The notes under the pieces: generated by a model
What the model was told of the DNA's origin: nothing
The model's database searches: none
Seen by the model: only the letters and a program-made list of their open reading frames with translations
Source: Bartonella henselae str. Houston-1
Lineage (GTDB): Bacteria; Pseudomonadota; Alphaproteobacteria; Rhizobiales; Rhizobiaceae
Length of the DNA: 64,000 nucleotides
Direction: 5' to 3'
Assembly: GCF_000046705.1 (NCBI RefSeq)
Contig: NC_005956.1
Coordinates: forward strand, 1,302,001 to 1,366,000
Shown: in pieces, positions 20,851 to 29,797 of the stretch
How positions within the stretch are numbered: position 1 is the stretch's first letter
Layout: the number at the start of each line of letters is the position of its first letter
Position numbers and translations under genes: made by a program

Positions 20851-21738
20851 TTGCGAGATAAAAAACGCGCTTGCTCCAAAATTTCTAGAGCTTCTGATAA
20901 TAAAGGTACGTGAAATTTTGTTGTAGCATCACGCCTTCCTTGCATAGTCTCAACGGGGATTGTCCAATATAGCGCCGTCAATCTGCTCTTTATGAATATG
21001 ACGCAAAGGATTTATACGCCCCCTGTAAGGATAAAGAGACGCAAAGCTAGTTGTGTTATGCTTGTTGTTTTGCAAAATATTTTATAAAAAGCCAGAATAT
21101 CTCTCCAATCCATAGCGGGCATATTTTTAACTTTATAGTTTTTTTCCCAATAAAGTTTTTGCTATTCCCTGTAAATCAACATTTAAACCTAGCGCAGCAG
21201 CATGTTTGAAACAAAGATTAAGACGGTTTAGTGTTTTCTTCATCGTTACAGCTTTTGTATGCCAGATGGGAGCGAGAACATTGCATATCTCTGTTTATAT
21301 AATCTCTGAAACAAAGAGATAGCCTCATTTGGGAAGAATATGAAGCTGTAAAGATAAAAACTATCTCCCAGCCTTACCATCACCGTTTAGTTCGACCTTA
21401 CAGCTTTCAAAAACATTGAGGAGCAATATTTTTTTAATTAATAATGTGCAGAGTGGACATTGCCTCATGCTTTTGTTTCTCACTTTCTTTAATAGGATTA
21501 CGCTCCTCATGCAAAACAGAATACCATTGTTTTGCTCATTTACGCTCTTATTTTAAAGAGATACCCGTCAGCGCACAAAAGCCCATTTCACGATCACGAC
21601 GGCGCCCGTGAAGGATAATACCGTAAAAGCTATTGTGCACAACCTCTTTACACTTATGAAGAAGCAAACCAGCACCATCATTCTCTTTGCCAGCTCAAAA
21701 TGTTAAGCCCTTACATTGAGACAATTCATGAGAGGCAT
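20851..21738 (-). pseudogene. Integrase fossil, copy A (P4-like tyrosine recombinase)
   Basis: Several frames on the minus strand carry integrase-like pieces in the right order: near 21738 a start with MNCLNVRA and then GKENDGAGLLLHK and HGRRRDREMGFCALTGISLK (N-terminal arm domain); MKKTLNRLNLCFKHAAALGL (core-binding domain); LALRLFILTGG and HKEQIDGA, then YWTIPVETMQGRRDATTKFHV and LSEALEILEQARFLSRN (start of the catalytic domain). Frames shift several times and stops interrupt. The catalytic C-terminal third is missing; the sequence runs into the petC remnant. Confidence 0.65.
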
Positions 21739-21920
21739 TTTTACTCTTTTTTTGAAGAATTTTTATCCACATGACAATCCCACTTGTAACGTGCAAAGGA
21801 ATGATTTTGAATGATTCACTATGAGAGGATTTAAGAGGAGAGAATCTTACGATATTTGGCGCTCTCATTCAAATTGAAAAACGATAGATTATCTTTATAA
21901 ATCAATATATTACAATAAAC
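21739..21920. repeat. 5' flank repeat of integrase fossil A
   Basis: About 180 bases immediately upstream of the fossil start are shared with the same position before copies B (33059-33240) and C (41040-41210). Common landmarks are TTTTTATCCACA near the start, CAATCCCACTTGT or a close variant, and TTATAAATCAAT at the far end. Identity is patchy but collinear. It probably holds the old promoter. Confidence 0.65.
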
Positions 21921-22862
21921 AGTAAACCCCTTGCAAATCTTGGCAACTTAATGTCAGATGTCTTCTCATAATCCTACACACATGAAAATTTAGCACCACT
22001 CCACCCTTACTCCCATATCTTAACTTAAAGTGCATAGAGTCTCGAGAAGACCTGCTACCCTCTGCACAATATTTTCTTTCCTTGAAGAAAATATCCTCTA
22101 AACTTCACTCCAACAAATAGTGGCTTACTTTTTCTTACGCTTTATATCGACAACACCCTTTATTTTTTCTGCTCTTAGCATTCTAGGATTGAAGTTTTTC
22201 TATTCCAATCCTAAACGCAACTTTAACATTTTCAAGCAGTACAAGGCAATATCATCATATATTACTGCGCTATTTTATTGCCAAAATTTGAAAGCCATTT
22301 ATGTTGAACAACATGAGTATCTGCACATTTACTTAACACCACAACAGTCTTTTTCAAAGAATATAACTTATAAAGAACTACTCTATTCCCCTAACAGTAC
22401 GGTAGTTTTGCATCCGATCTGCTTCAACTCCTCATCAAAACCATAAAACACTTGCAACAAAAAATACCTATAAACTAAAGTGATTAAAATTGATTTTATA
22501 ACTAATACATCCCTGCTTACCATTTCTATAACCAGTAAAAATCCTCATCTCAAAAGGCATTTAGGATCAACAATATTTTGCGAATAAAGATATCCTCAAC
22601 ATTCTCTAAAGAGGACATATATAACATTCTCCTAATCAGATAAATCCGTATCAGATAGAAATAGCCATTCTCATTCTTCCTGTTATTTTTTATGAATCAC
22701 TATCTTTCTTATCTCATGATAAATTCGTGTGCGTAACTTTTTCTCCGAAATTTAAAGTGAATACAACTAAATGCAAAAAAATAGATGCTTCTCAATTCTA
22801 TTTTTGGAACAAACCACAGAGCACCTTTACAAACACACAAAAAAAACCATACTATAGGGTGC
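21921..22862. other. Decay spacer before trmL
   Basis: About 940 bases with no recognised gene. One open frame (GTG 22120 to 22446, plus, 108 codons) begins with a hydrophobic stretch (FIFSALSILGLKFF) but has no recognisable motif and only a GTG start, so it is not called. In related genomes petA and petB would be expected near here, but I could not recognise remnants of them. Confidence 0.35.
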
Positions 22863-23339
22863 ATGACACTTCACATTGCTCTTTTTCAACCCGACATTGC
22901 TGGTAACACGGGAACGATTTTGCGCCTGAGCGCTTGTTTTGGTTTACATGTGCACATTATTGAACCTGCAGGTTTTAACCTGTCCGATCGTAACCTTAAG
23001 CGAGCGGGCATGGATTATCTGGAATATGCCTCGCTAGAACGACACATTGACTGGCCACATTTTATACACACCATGAAACAGTTTAACCGTCGTCTTTTGC
23101 TTTTAAGCACAAAAGCAGAAACATGCTATACGCAGATATGCTATCAAGAAAACGATGTTTTACTTTTTGGTCGTGAATCGGCAGGGGTTCCCAACTATGT
23201 TTACGAAGCCGTTAATGAAACATTAAAAATTCCCATGCAACCATATGCACGCTCTTTAAACCTTGCAATGAGTGTAGCTATAACAACAGGAGAAGCGCTT
23301 CGTCAAATTGGTTATTATAAAAAAAGAAAAACTTTATAA
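22863..23339 (+). CDS. trmL: tRNA (cytidine(34)-2'-O)-methyltransferase
   Basis: TrmL methylates the 2'-hydroxyl of the wobble base in tRNA-Leu isoacceptors. The 158-residue product from ATG 22863 is a minimal SPOUT methyltransferase: FQPDIAGNTGTILRLSACFG at the start, LFGRESAGVP in the knot region and IPMQPYARSLNLAMSVAITTG at the end. An in-frame ATG 78 bases upstream would add an unlikely N-terminus. It usually lies divergent from petABC, of which only a petC scrap remains here. Confidence 0.93.
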   Translation: MTLHIALFQPDIAGNTGTILRLSACFGLHVHIIEPAGFNLSDRNLKRAGMDYLEYASLERHIDWPHFIHTMKQFNRRLLLLSTKAETCYTQICYQENDVLLFGRESAGVPNYVYEAVNETLKIPMQPYARSLNLAMSVAITTGEALRQIGYYKKRKTL

Positions 23340-23543
23340 AAAAGATACAAAAACCTTATTAAAGGATTCAATATATTGATAAAAATAGTGATACATTGCG
23401 CATCGCCAATGGTTTTCAAAAGAGTGAAATCACTACATCTTTAAAAAACGTCGTAATACTCCTAAAAATTTCATACTCTTTTTGCTCCCAAAAACTCTAA
23501 AGGGGCATCATTAAAAGAAAAAAACTCTTCGAAAATATTAATA

Positions 23544-24797
23544 TTATAAATTAATTTTTTCTAATAAGCTATTGCGATCTATTAAAAATCCGCTTTCAAT
23601 CCATAGTGTTTCTAGTTCTTTGAGCTTTTGTCCTAAAAGCACGCCTTTAGAAAAACCTTTCTTCATCAAATCTTTACCACTAATAGGAAAAGTTGGAATC
23701 TGCCATTTTTGAGCAAACTGATAAAGCCTCATATAATCTTCTACTTTTTGCAAAGCTTCATTTCCCTTTAAAACATCAACATGGGCTGCGGCCAAAGAGA
23801 GGGACAATTGATCTAAAACCGGTTGTCGACCATGAAAATAAATCAATTTTTGCAAAAAATGATCTGAACAGTTTTGGCAAATAATTTCCAACTCTGCCCA
23901 TTCTTTTAACCGCGTTTTTTCCTTATGAGATAAAGGCAAGCGATGCGCCATTTCATAAAGACGTACAGGATCAGGAGGAAGAAGACTTTCTAATCGCAAC
24001 AATGGATCTACTTTCCAACCAAGATCCTGTTCTGTTTTCACAAGTGAATGAATCGCATCAATCCCCCATTTTTCTGTTTCAGGAAAAATGAGTGTCAAAA
24101 TTCCGCTTTGGCGCATCCATAGAAGAGCACGTATAGGATTAGGCGCAGTGAGAAGTTTTTTCATTTCCCCCCAAATACGCTCAGATGAGAGTTTTTGCAG
24201 ACCGTGTTTCAAACAAACGCATGCTTTCAACCCTTGTACATCAGGTCGTCCCGCCCCATACCAAGCAAAAAAGCGAAAAAACCGCAAAATACGCAGATAA
24301 TCTTCACGAATACGCTTCTCTGCAATACCGATAAAACGTACTGTTCTGCTGGCAATATCGTCCAGGCCTCCCACTGCATCATAAAGGTTGCCAGCAGCAT
24401 CACAATAAAGCGCATTCATAGTAAAATCACGCCGTTCAGCATCTTTTTGCCAATCACGACCGAAGGCCACTTTTGCATGACGACCATCCGTTTCAATATC
24501 AGAGCGAAGAGTTGTAACCTCGTAAGAACATGACTGAGAAACCACGGTAACTGTTCCAAAAGCAATACCAGTAGGAATAGCTTTAAATCCTGCTTCTTCT
24601 ACACGCACTATAATCTGTTGTGGCAAACAGGTTGTGGCAATATCAACATCACTAATAGGTTGCTCTAACAGCTGATTACGTACCGCCCCCCCCACAATAC
24701 GCGCCTCTTCACCGTCTAAAGATAAAACATGAAGCAGTTTTTGGATATGACTATGCTGCAACCAATCAACCTGTTTGAAATCTTGTCTTATGCTCAC
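23544..24797 (-). CDS. cca: CCA tRNA nucleotidyltransferase
   Basis: A 417-residue class II nucleotidyltransferase that adds or repairs the 3'-CCA end of tRNAs. The head domain shows GGAVRNQLL and the metal-binding DVDIAT; the ATP-selecting and RNA-binding motifs follow (RRDFTMNALYCD, DYLRILRFFRFFAWYG). Its length fits alphaproteobacterial forms. It lies divergent from the moxR operon, as in other rhizobia. Some alphaproteobacterial homologues act as poly(A) polymerase, but the position and motifs favour Cca. Confidence 0.9.
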   Translation of the reverse strand: MSIRQDFKQVDWLQHSHIQKLLHVLSLDGEEARIVGGAVRNQLLEQPISDVDIATTCLPQQIIVRVEEAGFKAIPTGIAFGTVTVVSQSCSYEVTTLRSDIETDGRHAKVAFGRDWQKDAERRDFTMNALYCDAAGNLYDAVGGLDDIASRTVRFIGIAEKRIREDYLRILRFFRFFAWYGAGRPDVQGLKACVCLKHGLQKLSSERIWGEMKKLLTAPNPIRALLWMRQSGILTLIFPETEKWGIDAIHSLVKTEQDLGWKVDPLLRLESLLPPDPVRLYEMAHRLPLSHKEKTRLKEWAELEIICQNCSDHFLQKLIYFHGRQPVLDQLSLSLAAAHVDVLKGNEALQKVEDYMRLYQFAQKWQIPTFPISGKDLMKKGFSKGVLLGQKLKELETLWIESGFLIDRNSLLEKINL

Positions 24798-25053
24798 TCT
24801 TTAACCTTTCAAACAAATCGCCATCATTCTCTCAAACTGGTATCTTTATAGGACAATAGTTTTCCACGACATCCTTTATAAGATACACAGCACTCCTTAA
24901 AAGAGAGCTTTCTCTCTGTATTTGTGCACGAATATTAAAAAAAACAGCATATTACACTTCTTTTCTCGTCATTTTCTGCTACAAATCATAAAATATTCAT
25001 TATCATAGAGAAAAAATCATTAATTTCTCTACAAATCGCCTTAAGGAATAAAT

Positions 25054-26085
25054 ATGAATCAGAGCGATGTATTATCTAATTCTATGAAACAGGCTACTAT
25101 CAATAACGAAGCCCACGTGATTATTGATGATATTGATACAGCACACAAAGAATTAGATATCCTACAACAAGAAGTTGACAAAGTTATTTTTGGTCAAAAT
25201 CATGTGATTGAATACGCTTTAACAAGCATTTTAGCTGGAGGACACGCCCTTCTCGTTGGTGTTCCAGGACTTGCTAAGACGCGTCTTGTTGAAACGTTAG
25301 GAATAGTATTGGGGCTTGATGAAAAACGCATTCAATTTACGCCTGACTTGATGCCATCGGACATTATTGGTTCTGAAATTATGGATTCAGATAAAAGTGG
25401 TAAACGCTCTTTCCGCTACCTTCAAGGCCCTATTTTCACCCAACTTCTTATGGCCGATGAAATCAATCGTGCCTCTCCGCGCACGCAATCAGCGCTTTTA
25501 CAAGCTATGCAAGAATATCATGTTACCGTTGCAGGCACCCGTTATGATTTACCACAACCTTTTCATGTTCTTGCAACCCAAAACCCTCTTGAACAAGAAG
25601 GAACTTATCCACTTCCTGAAGCCCAACTAGATCGCTTTTTGATGCAAATCGATATTGATTATCCTGATCTCACCACAGAAAGGCGTATTATTCTAGACAC
25701 AACAGGAGGAAAAAACCAAAATGCAAAACCGGTTCTATCAGCAAAAACGCTACAAAAAATTCAAAAAATTGTCCGCAAAATGCCTATCTCTGAAAATGTT
25801 GTCGAAGCCATTTTAAAGCTAGTCCGTTCGGCTCGCCCTCATAAAGAAAATAGCCTAGCAAACACTTATGTTGCATGGGGACCTGGTCCTCGAGCATCAC
25901 AAGCACTTTCCCTTTGTGCTCGTGCTCGTGCTCTTTATCATGGACGTTTAAGTCCCTCTCTTGATGATATTGCAACATTGGCGTGCCCAGTATTACAACA
26001 CCGCATGGCACTCAATTTTTCTGCACGTGCTGAAAATATAACCATCAAAGACATTATCGATAATCTTGTGAAAGATGCCCTCTAA
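25054..26085 (+). CDS. MoxR-family AAA+ ATPase
   Basis: A 343-residue MoxR AAA+ ATPase. Walker A is GVPGLAKT, Walker B is LLMADEINRA, and the sensor region NPLEQEGTYPLPEAQLDRF is diagnostic of MoxR. The N-terminal 35 residues are an extra helical tail. MoxR ATPases act as chaperones for VWA-domain partners, and the next three genes encode such partners. It overlaps the next gene at its stop codon (shared base at 26085), so translation is coupled. Confidence 0.95.
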   Translation: MNQSDVLSNSMKQATINNEAHVIIDDIDTAHKELDILQQEVDKVIFGQNHVIEYALTSILAGGHALLVGVPGLAKTRLVETLGIVLGLDEKRIQFTPDLMPSDIIGSEIMDSDKSGKRSFRYLQGPIFTQLLMADEINRASPRTQSALLQAMQEYHVTVAGTRYDLPQPFHVLATQNPLEQEGTYPLPEAQLDRFLMQIDIDYPDLTTERRIILDTTGGKNQNAKPVLSAKTLQKIQKIVRKMPISENVVEAILKLVRSARPHKENSLANTYVAWGPGPRASQALSLCARARALYHGRLSPSLDDIATLACPVLQHRMALNFSARAENITIKDIIDNLVKDAL

Positions 26086-26996
26086 TGGCCATTGGCAAAA
26101 AAGTTTCAAAAAAAACTCCACTGTTACTCGCTGCCGATTCGCATAAAAATGCCGCTAAAATGCCGTGTTTTCTTTTACAAGCGCACCGTATTGCCAATAC
26201 AGTGATAGCAGGATGGCATGGACAACGTAAACGCGGTAACGGTGAAAATTTCTGGCAATTTCGTCCTTATGTTGAAGGGGAATCCATTACACGCATTGAC
26301 TGGCGCCGCTCAGCGCGTGATGGACATACTTACCTACGTGAACACGAATGGGAAAAGACACAAACAGTTTGGATTTGGCCTGATCAGAGCGCCTCTATGC
26401 ATTATTGTTCGTGTTTTTCGCAAACTTCTAAAGACAATTACGCCATCATTCTTGCTCTTACATTGGCAACACTTCTTGCTCGCAGTGGAGAAAATATTGC
26501 TATCCCCACTTTAATGCCACCTACAATGGCTCCAAATGTCGTAGAACGTATGGCGCTCGCTTTGGTAAATCGTCACACAGAAAATCCATTTCCAGATTTT
26601 TCAACTATAACACGTTTTTCACATGTGATCATCATGAGTGACTTTCTCGATTCTCCAGAAAAGATCATCCAAAATTTAACAGTTTTGTCCGCAAAACAAA
26701 TCACAGTGCATTTAATTGAAGTTGCTGACCCCGCAGAAGAGCACTTCCCCTATGCAGGCCATACAGAATTTTTTGATCCGGAAACGAAAGAAAAACGCAT
26801 TTTAGGAAAAGCAGAAAACTCCCGTGAGCATTATTGCAAATTGTATCAAGCACGGCGACAAGAATTGACAAATTTTTGCACACGCCAAGGTTGGACTTAT
26901 CATGTGAGTAAAACCGACCGTCCCTTAACAGAAGTCATTCTACGACTTGCAAACAAAATAGGGATCTCTCCATCCCACAATAGGAGGTCACTTTGA
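26085..26996 (+). CDS. DUF58 protein with VWA-like domain
   Basis: A 303-residue DUF58 protein. The DUF58 signature is seen as FRPYVEGESITRIDWRRSA and is followed by WIWPDQSASM, in which Asp-Gln-Ser-Ala-Ser forms a MIDAS-type DxSxS motif. The N-terminal region is polar with no membrane helix, so it is likely cytoplasmic or peripheral. It is the standard partner of MoxR. It overlaps both its neighbours by 1-4 bases. Confidence 0.93.
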   Translation: MAIGKKVSKKTPLLLAADSHKNAAKMPCFLLQAHRIANTVIAGWHGQRKRGNGENFWQFRPYVEGESITRIDWRRSARDGHTYLREHEWEKTQTVWIWPDQSASMHYCSCFSQTSKDNYAIILALTLATLLARSGENIAIPTLMPPTMAPNVVERMALALVNRHTENPFPDFSTITRFSHVIIMSDFLDSPEKIIQNLTVLSAKQITVHLIEVADPAEEHFPYAGHTEFFDPETKEKRILGKAENSREHYCKLYQARRQELTNFCTRQGWTYHVSKTDRPLTEVILRLANKIGISPSHNRRSL

Positions 26997-29797
26997 GTTT
27001 TGCTGCTCCCCTCCTTTTACTAGGGCTTTTATCCTTACCGATTATTTGGTGGTTGTTGCGGATAACACCTCCAACGCCGCGTAAAGAGCTCTTTCCCCCT
27101 TTACGCTTTCTGCCGAAATCAAATAATCAGCAGGAAGCCGCACATCGCACACCTTGGTGGTTATCGTTGTTACGATTAACCATAGCTGCACTCATTATTA
27201 TCGCTTTGGCAAAACCCACCTGGAATCAAAAGCCAATTGTACTCTCCGGATCTCAACCACTTGCACTTATTATCGATAATGGATGGGCATCTACGAGAGA
27301 GTGGAAAAAACGTATTACTATCGCCGAAGACCTCCTCACACAAGCAGAAAAACAGCAAAAAAATGTTTATTTTCTTGCAACAGCCGAAAGTGATATTTTC
27401 AATATTGGTCCCTTACCTGCAAAAGTTGTAAAACAACATTTAATGCATTTGCAACCACAACCTTGGCCTATAAACCGTGTACGTGCACTAAAAAAACTTC
27501 TTGAAACAACCAAAGATAAACCTCTTGATATTGCTTATTTAAGCGATGGATTAAAAACAAACGAAGATGATCAAGCTTTTGCTCTCATCGAACAATTGAA
27601 ACCCAAAACACTGTTGTGGTATCTTGCTGATATTTCCGACCTAACCGGCATAACAGCCATAGAAAATAACAATGGACTCCTCGCAGCACGCATCATTCGT
27701 GCAACCACACACGGAAAGAAAGTGGTCGTATTAAACCTTTATGATTTAAACAATAAACTCCTTGGCCGTTTTACGACAAACTTCAATGCCGGAGAAACAA
27801 CAGCTTTTGTTCCTTTTAACCTACCACTTGAATTACGCAACGATATCGCATGGATAAAAATTGAAAACCATGCCCACGCCGCAGCCACTTTCTTAGTTGA
27901 TAGCCATAATCGAATAAACCGCGTTGCTCTTCTATCACCAAGTGTCAATGAAATGACACAACCGCTACTTTCTCCGTTTTATTACATTATCAAGGCATTG
28001 CAAGGCCATGCGCAGATTATAACAGCAGGAGGAAAAGAGCTTTCCGTCGATATTGATCACTTACTCAAACAAAATCCATCTGTTTTTATCATGGGTGATA
28101 TTGTCAACATGTCAGAAGAAGCAGAAAAAAAGCTTTCTGATTTTATCAATAAAGGGGGAGCATTCATCCGTTTTGCAGGAGAAAATTTAAGTGCTACAGA
28201 ACACCATGATAGCCTCTTGCCAGTCCCCTTACGTCCTGGCAAACGTTTGCTTGGAAGTATCATGTCTTGGGCTAAGCCGCAAAAACTTGCACCTTTTACC
28301 AAAAATAGCTTTTTCTTTGATCTTCCGTTTCCAAAAGATGTCACTGTCTCACGACAAATTCTAGCAGAACCGAGCTCAGATCTTTTTGAAAAAACGTGGC
28401 TTAGTCTTGCTGATGGAACGCCCCTTATTACAGCGGCTAGTCGTGGTAAAGGCACAGTTATTTTTATTCATATTGCACCTGATCCCACATGGTCAAATCT
28501 TCCTCTTTCTGGTTTTTTTGCACAAATGTTGCAAAAACTCGTCACATTGAGTGCCTATGAAAATAAAAACTCAACACAAAGAAAAACAACAACAGTACAA
28601 AATCCTTGGAAAACATTAACCGCTGATGGAAAACTACAATCCCCTCCTTCTGATGTTGTTCCACTAGTCATTGATGCACAAAATCCAATTCTTGCCTCCT
28701 CTCATAACCCACCTGGGTTTTACGGCTTTAAAAATAATCTTTATGCACTCAATCTCTTAAATTCTTCATCGCGCTTGATGAAACAATCATCATTGCCATC
28801 TTCCTTAAGTAAGAATCCCTTATCCTACGATACAAAAGAGAAACATCTCACTGGTCTACTTTTAGGATTAGCCATCTTATTATTCGCTTTGGACCATTTT
28901 CTCATTTTATGGATGGGGGGCGTTTTTTTTCTCAATCAACGCCGTAATATGTTCCTTTTTCTTCCCCTGGCAATAAGTCTTATCGTCTTGTTCTCAGACA
29001 GTCCAATGTTATATGCGCAAGGAACAGAAAATCATGATGAAACCGCAGTACAAGCAGCTGGAGCAACACATCTTGCTTATATTATAACCAACAACTCTGA
29101 AATCGATGCAACGAGTAAGAGCGGGCTAGAAGCACTCAGTCAATTTATTGCAGAGCGTACAATGCTTTCACCTGGTTCTGTAACAGCAATTAATCTTGAG
29201 AAAGATGAGCTCGCTTTCTATCCTCTCATTTATTGGCCCATTGATTCTCATAGTTCTTTGCCAACACAAAAAAGTCTTGAAAAAATAAATAGTTTTATGA
29301 AACACGGAGGTACAGTTTTATTTGACACGCGCGATCAAATACAGACCGACCTCAGTCTTGAAGGCGCTGCCACCCCAGCTACACAAAAATTACGCGCCAT
29401 TTTAAAGAGATTGAACATTCCAGCCATTGAGCCCGCATCAGCTGATCACGTTATTGCGCGTTCTTTTTATATTATGCCAGATTTTCCTGGTCTTTATCGT
29501 GGTTCACCTTTATGGATTGAATCATCATCAATAAATAAAAAAAACAACAACCCTCTTGGCTTCGGTGATAACGTAAGTTCTCTTCTTATCACCGCGAATA
29601 ACTTTGCGGGTGCTTGGGCACTAGACGAAAAAGGCATGTGGAAATACCCACTTATTCCTAATGATCCGGTGCAACGCCTATGGGCATTTCGAGCAGGATT
29701 AAATATTGTTATCTATGTTCTTACCGGAAACTATAAAGCTGACCAAGTTCACGTTCCTGCACTCTTAGAGCGCTTTAACAAAGAAAGAAGGCAATGA
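26993..29797 (+). CDS. BatA/DUF4159 membrane protein
   Basis: A 934-residue membrane protein. The N-terminus has the BatA signature: a helix LLLLGLLSLPIIWWLLR, the PP..RK..FPPLRFL segment, and a second helix near residue 65. A VWA-like domain follows in which the MIDAS position reads IIDNGWAS, so the DxSxS motif is degenerate. Two helices near residues 625-675 precede a C-terminal DUF4159 domain of about 210 residues. Aligned rhizobial proteins have the same architecture. It overlaps the genes on both sides by 4 bases; the cargo of this system is unknown. Confidence 0.9.
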   Translation: MSFAAPLLLLGLLSLPIIWWLLRITPPTPRKELFPPLRFLPKSNNQQEAAHRTPWWLSLLRLTIAALIIIALAKPTWNQKPIVLSGSQPLALIIDNGWASTREWKKRITIAEDLLTQAEKQQKNVYFLATAESDIFNIGPLPAKVVKQHLMHLQPQPWPINRVRALKKLLETTKDKPLDIAYLSDGLKTNEDDQAFALIEQLKPKTLLWYLADISDLTGITAIENNNGLLAARIIRATTHGKKVVVLNLYDLNNKLLGRFTTNFNAGETTAFVPFNLPLELRNDIAWIKIENHAHAAATFLVDSHNRINRVALLSPSVNEMTQPLLSPFYYIIKALQGHAQIITAGGKELSVDIDHLLKQNPSVFIMGDIVNMSEEAEKKLSDFINKGGAFIRFAGENLSATEHHDSLLPVPLRPGKRLLGSIMSWAKPQKLAPFTKNSFFFDLPFPKDVTVSRQILAEPSSDLFEKTWLSLADGTPLITAASRGKGTVIFIHIAPDPTWSNLPLSGFFAQMLQKLVTLSAYENKNSTQRKTTTVQNPWKTLTADGKLQSPPSDVVPLVIDAQNPILASSHNPPGFYGFKNNLYALNLLNSSSRLMKQSSLPSSLSKNPLSYDTKEKHLTGLLLGLAILLFALDHFLILWMGGVFFLNQRRNMFLFLPLAISLIVLFSDSPMLYAQGTENHDETAVQAAGATHLAYIITNNSEIDATSKSGLEALSQFIAERTMLSPGSVTAINLEKDELAFYPLIYWPIDSHSSLPTQKSLEKINSFMKHGGTVLFDTRDQIQTDLSLEGAATPATQKLRAILKRLNIPAIEPASADHVIARSFYIMPDFPGLYRGSPLWIESSSINKKNNNPLGFGDNVSSLLITANNFAGAWALDEKGMWKYPLIPNDPVQRLWAFRAGLNIVIYVLTGNYKADQVHVPALLERFNKERRQ

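Noticed and set aside
22120-22446. 108-codon open frame with hydrophobic N-terminus
   Set aside because: GTG start, no convincing ribosome site and no recognisable motif in a decay region; hydrophobic frames arise easily in AT-rich DNA.
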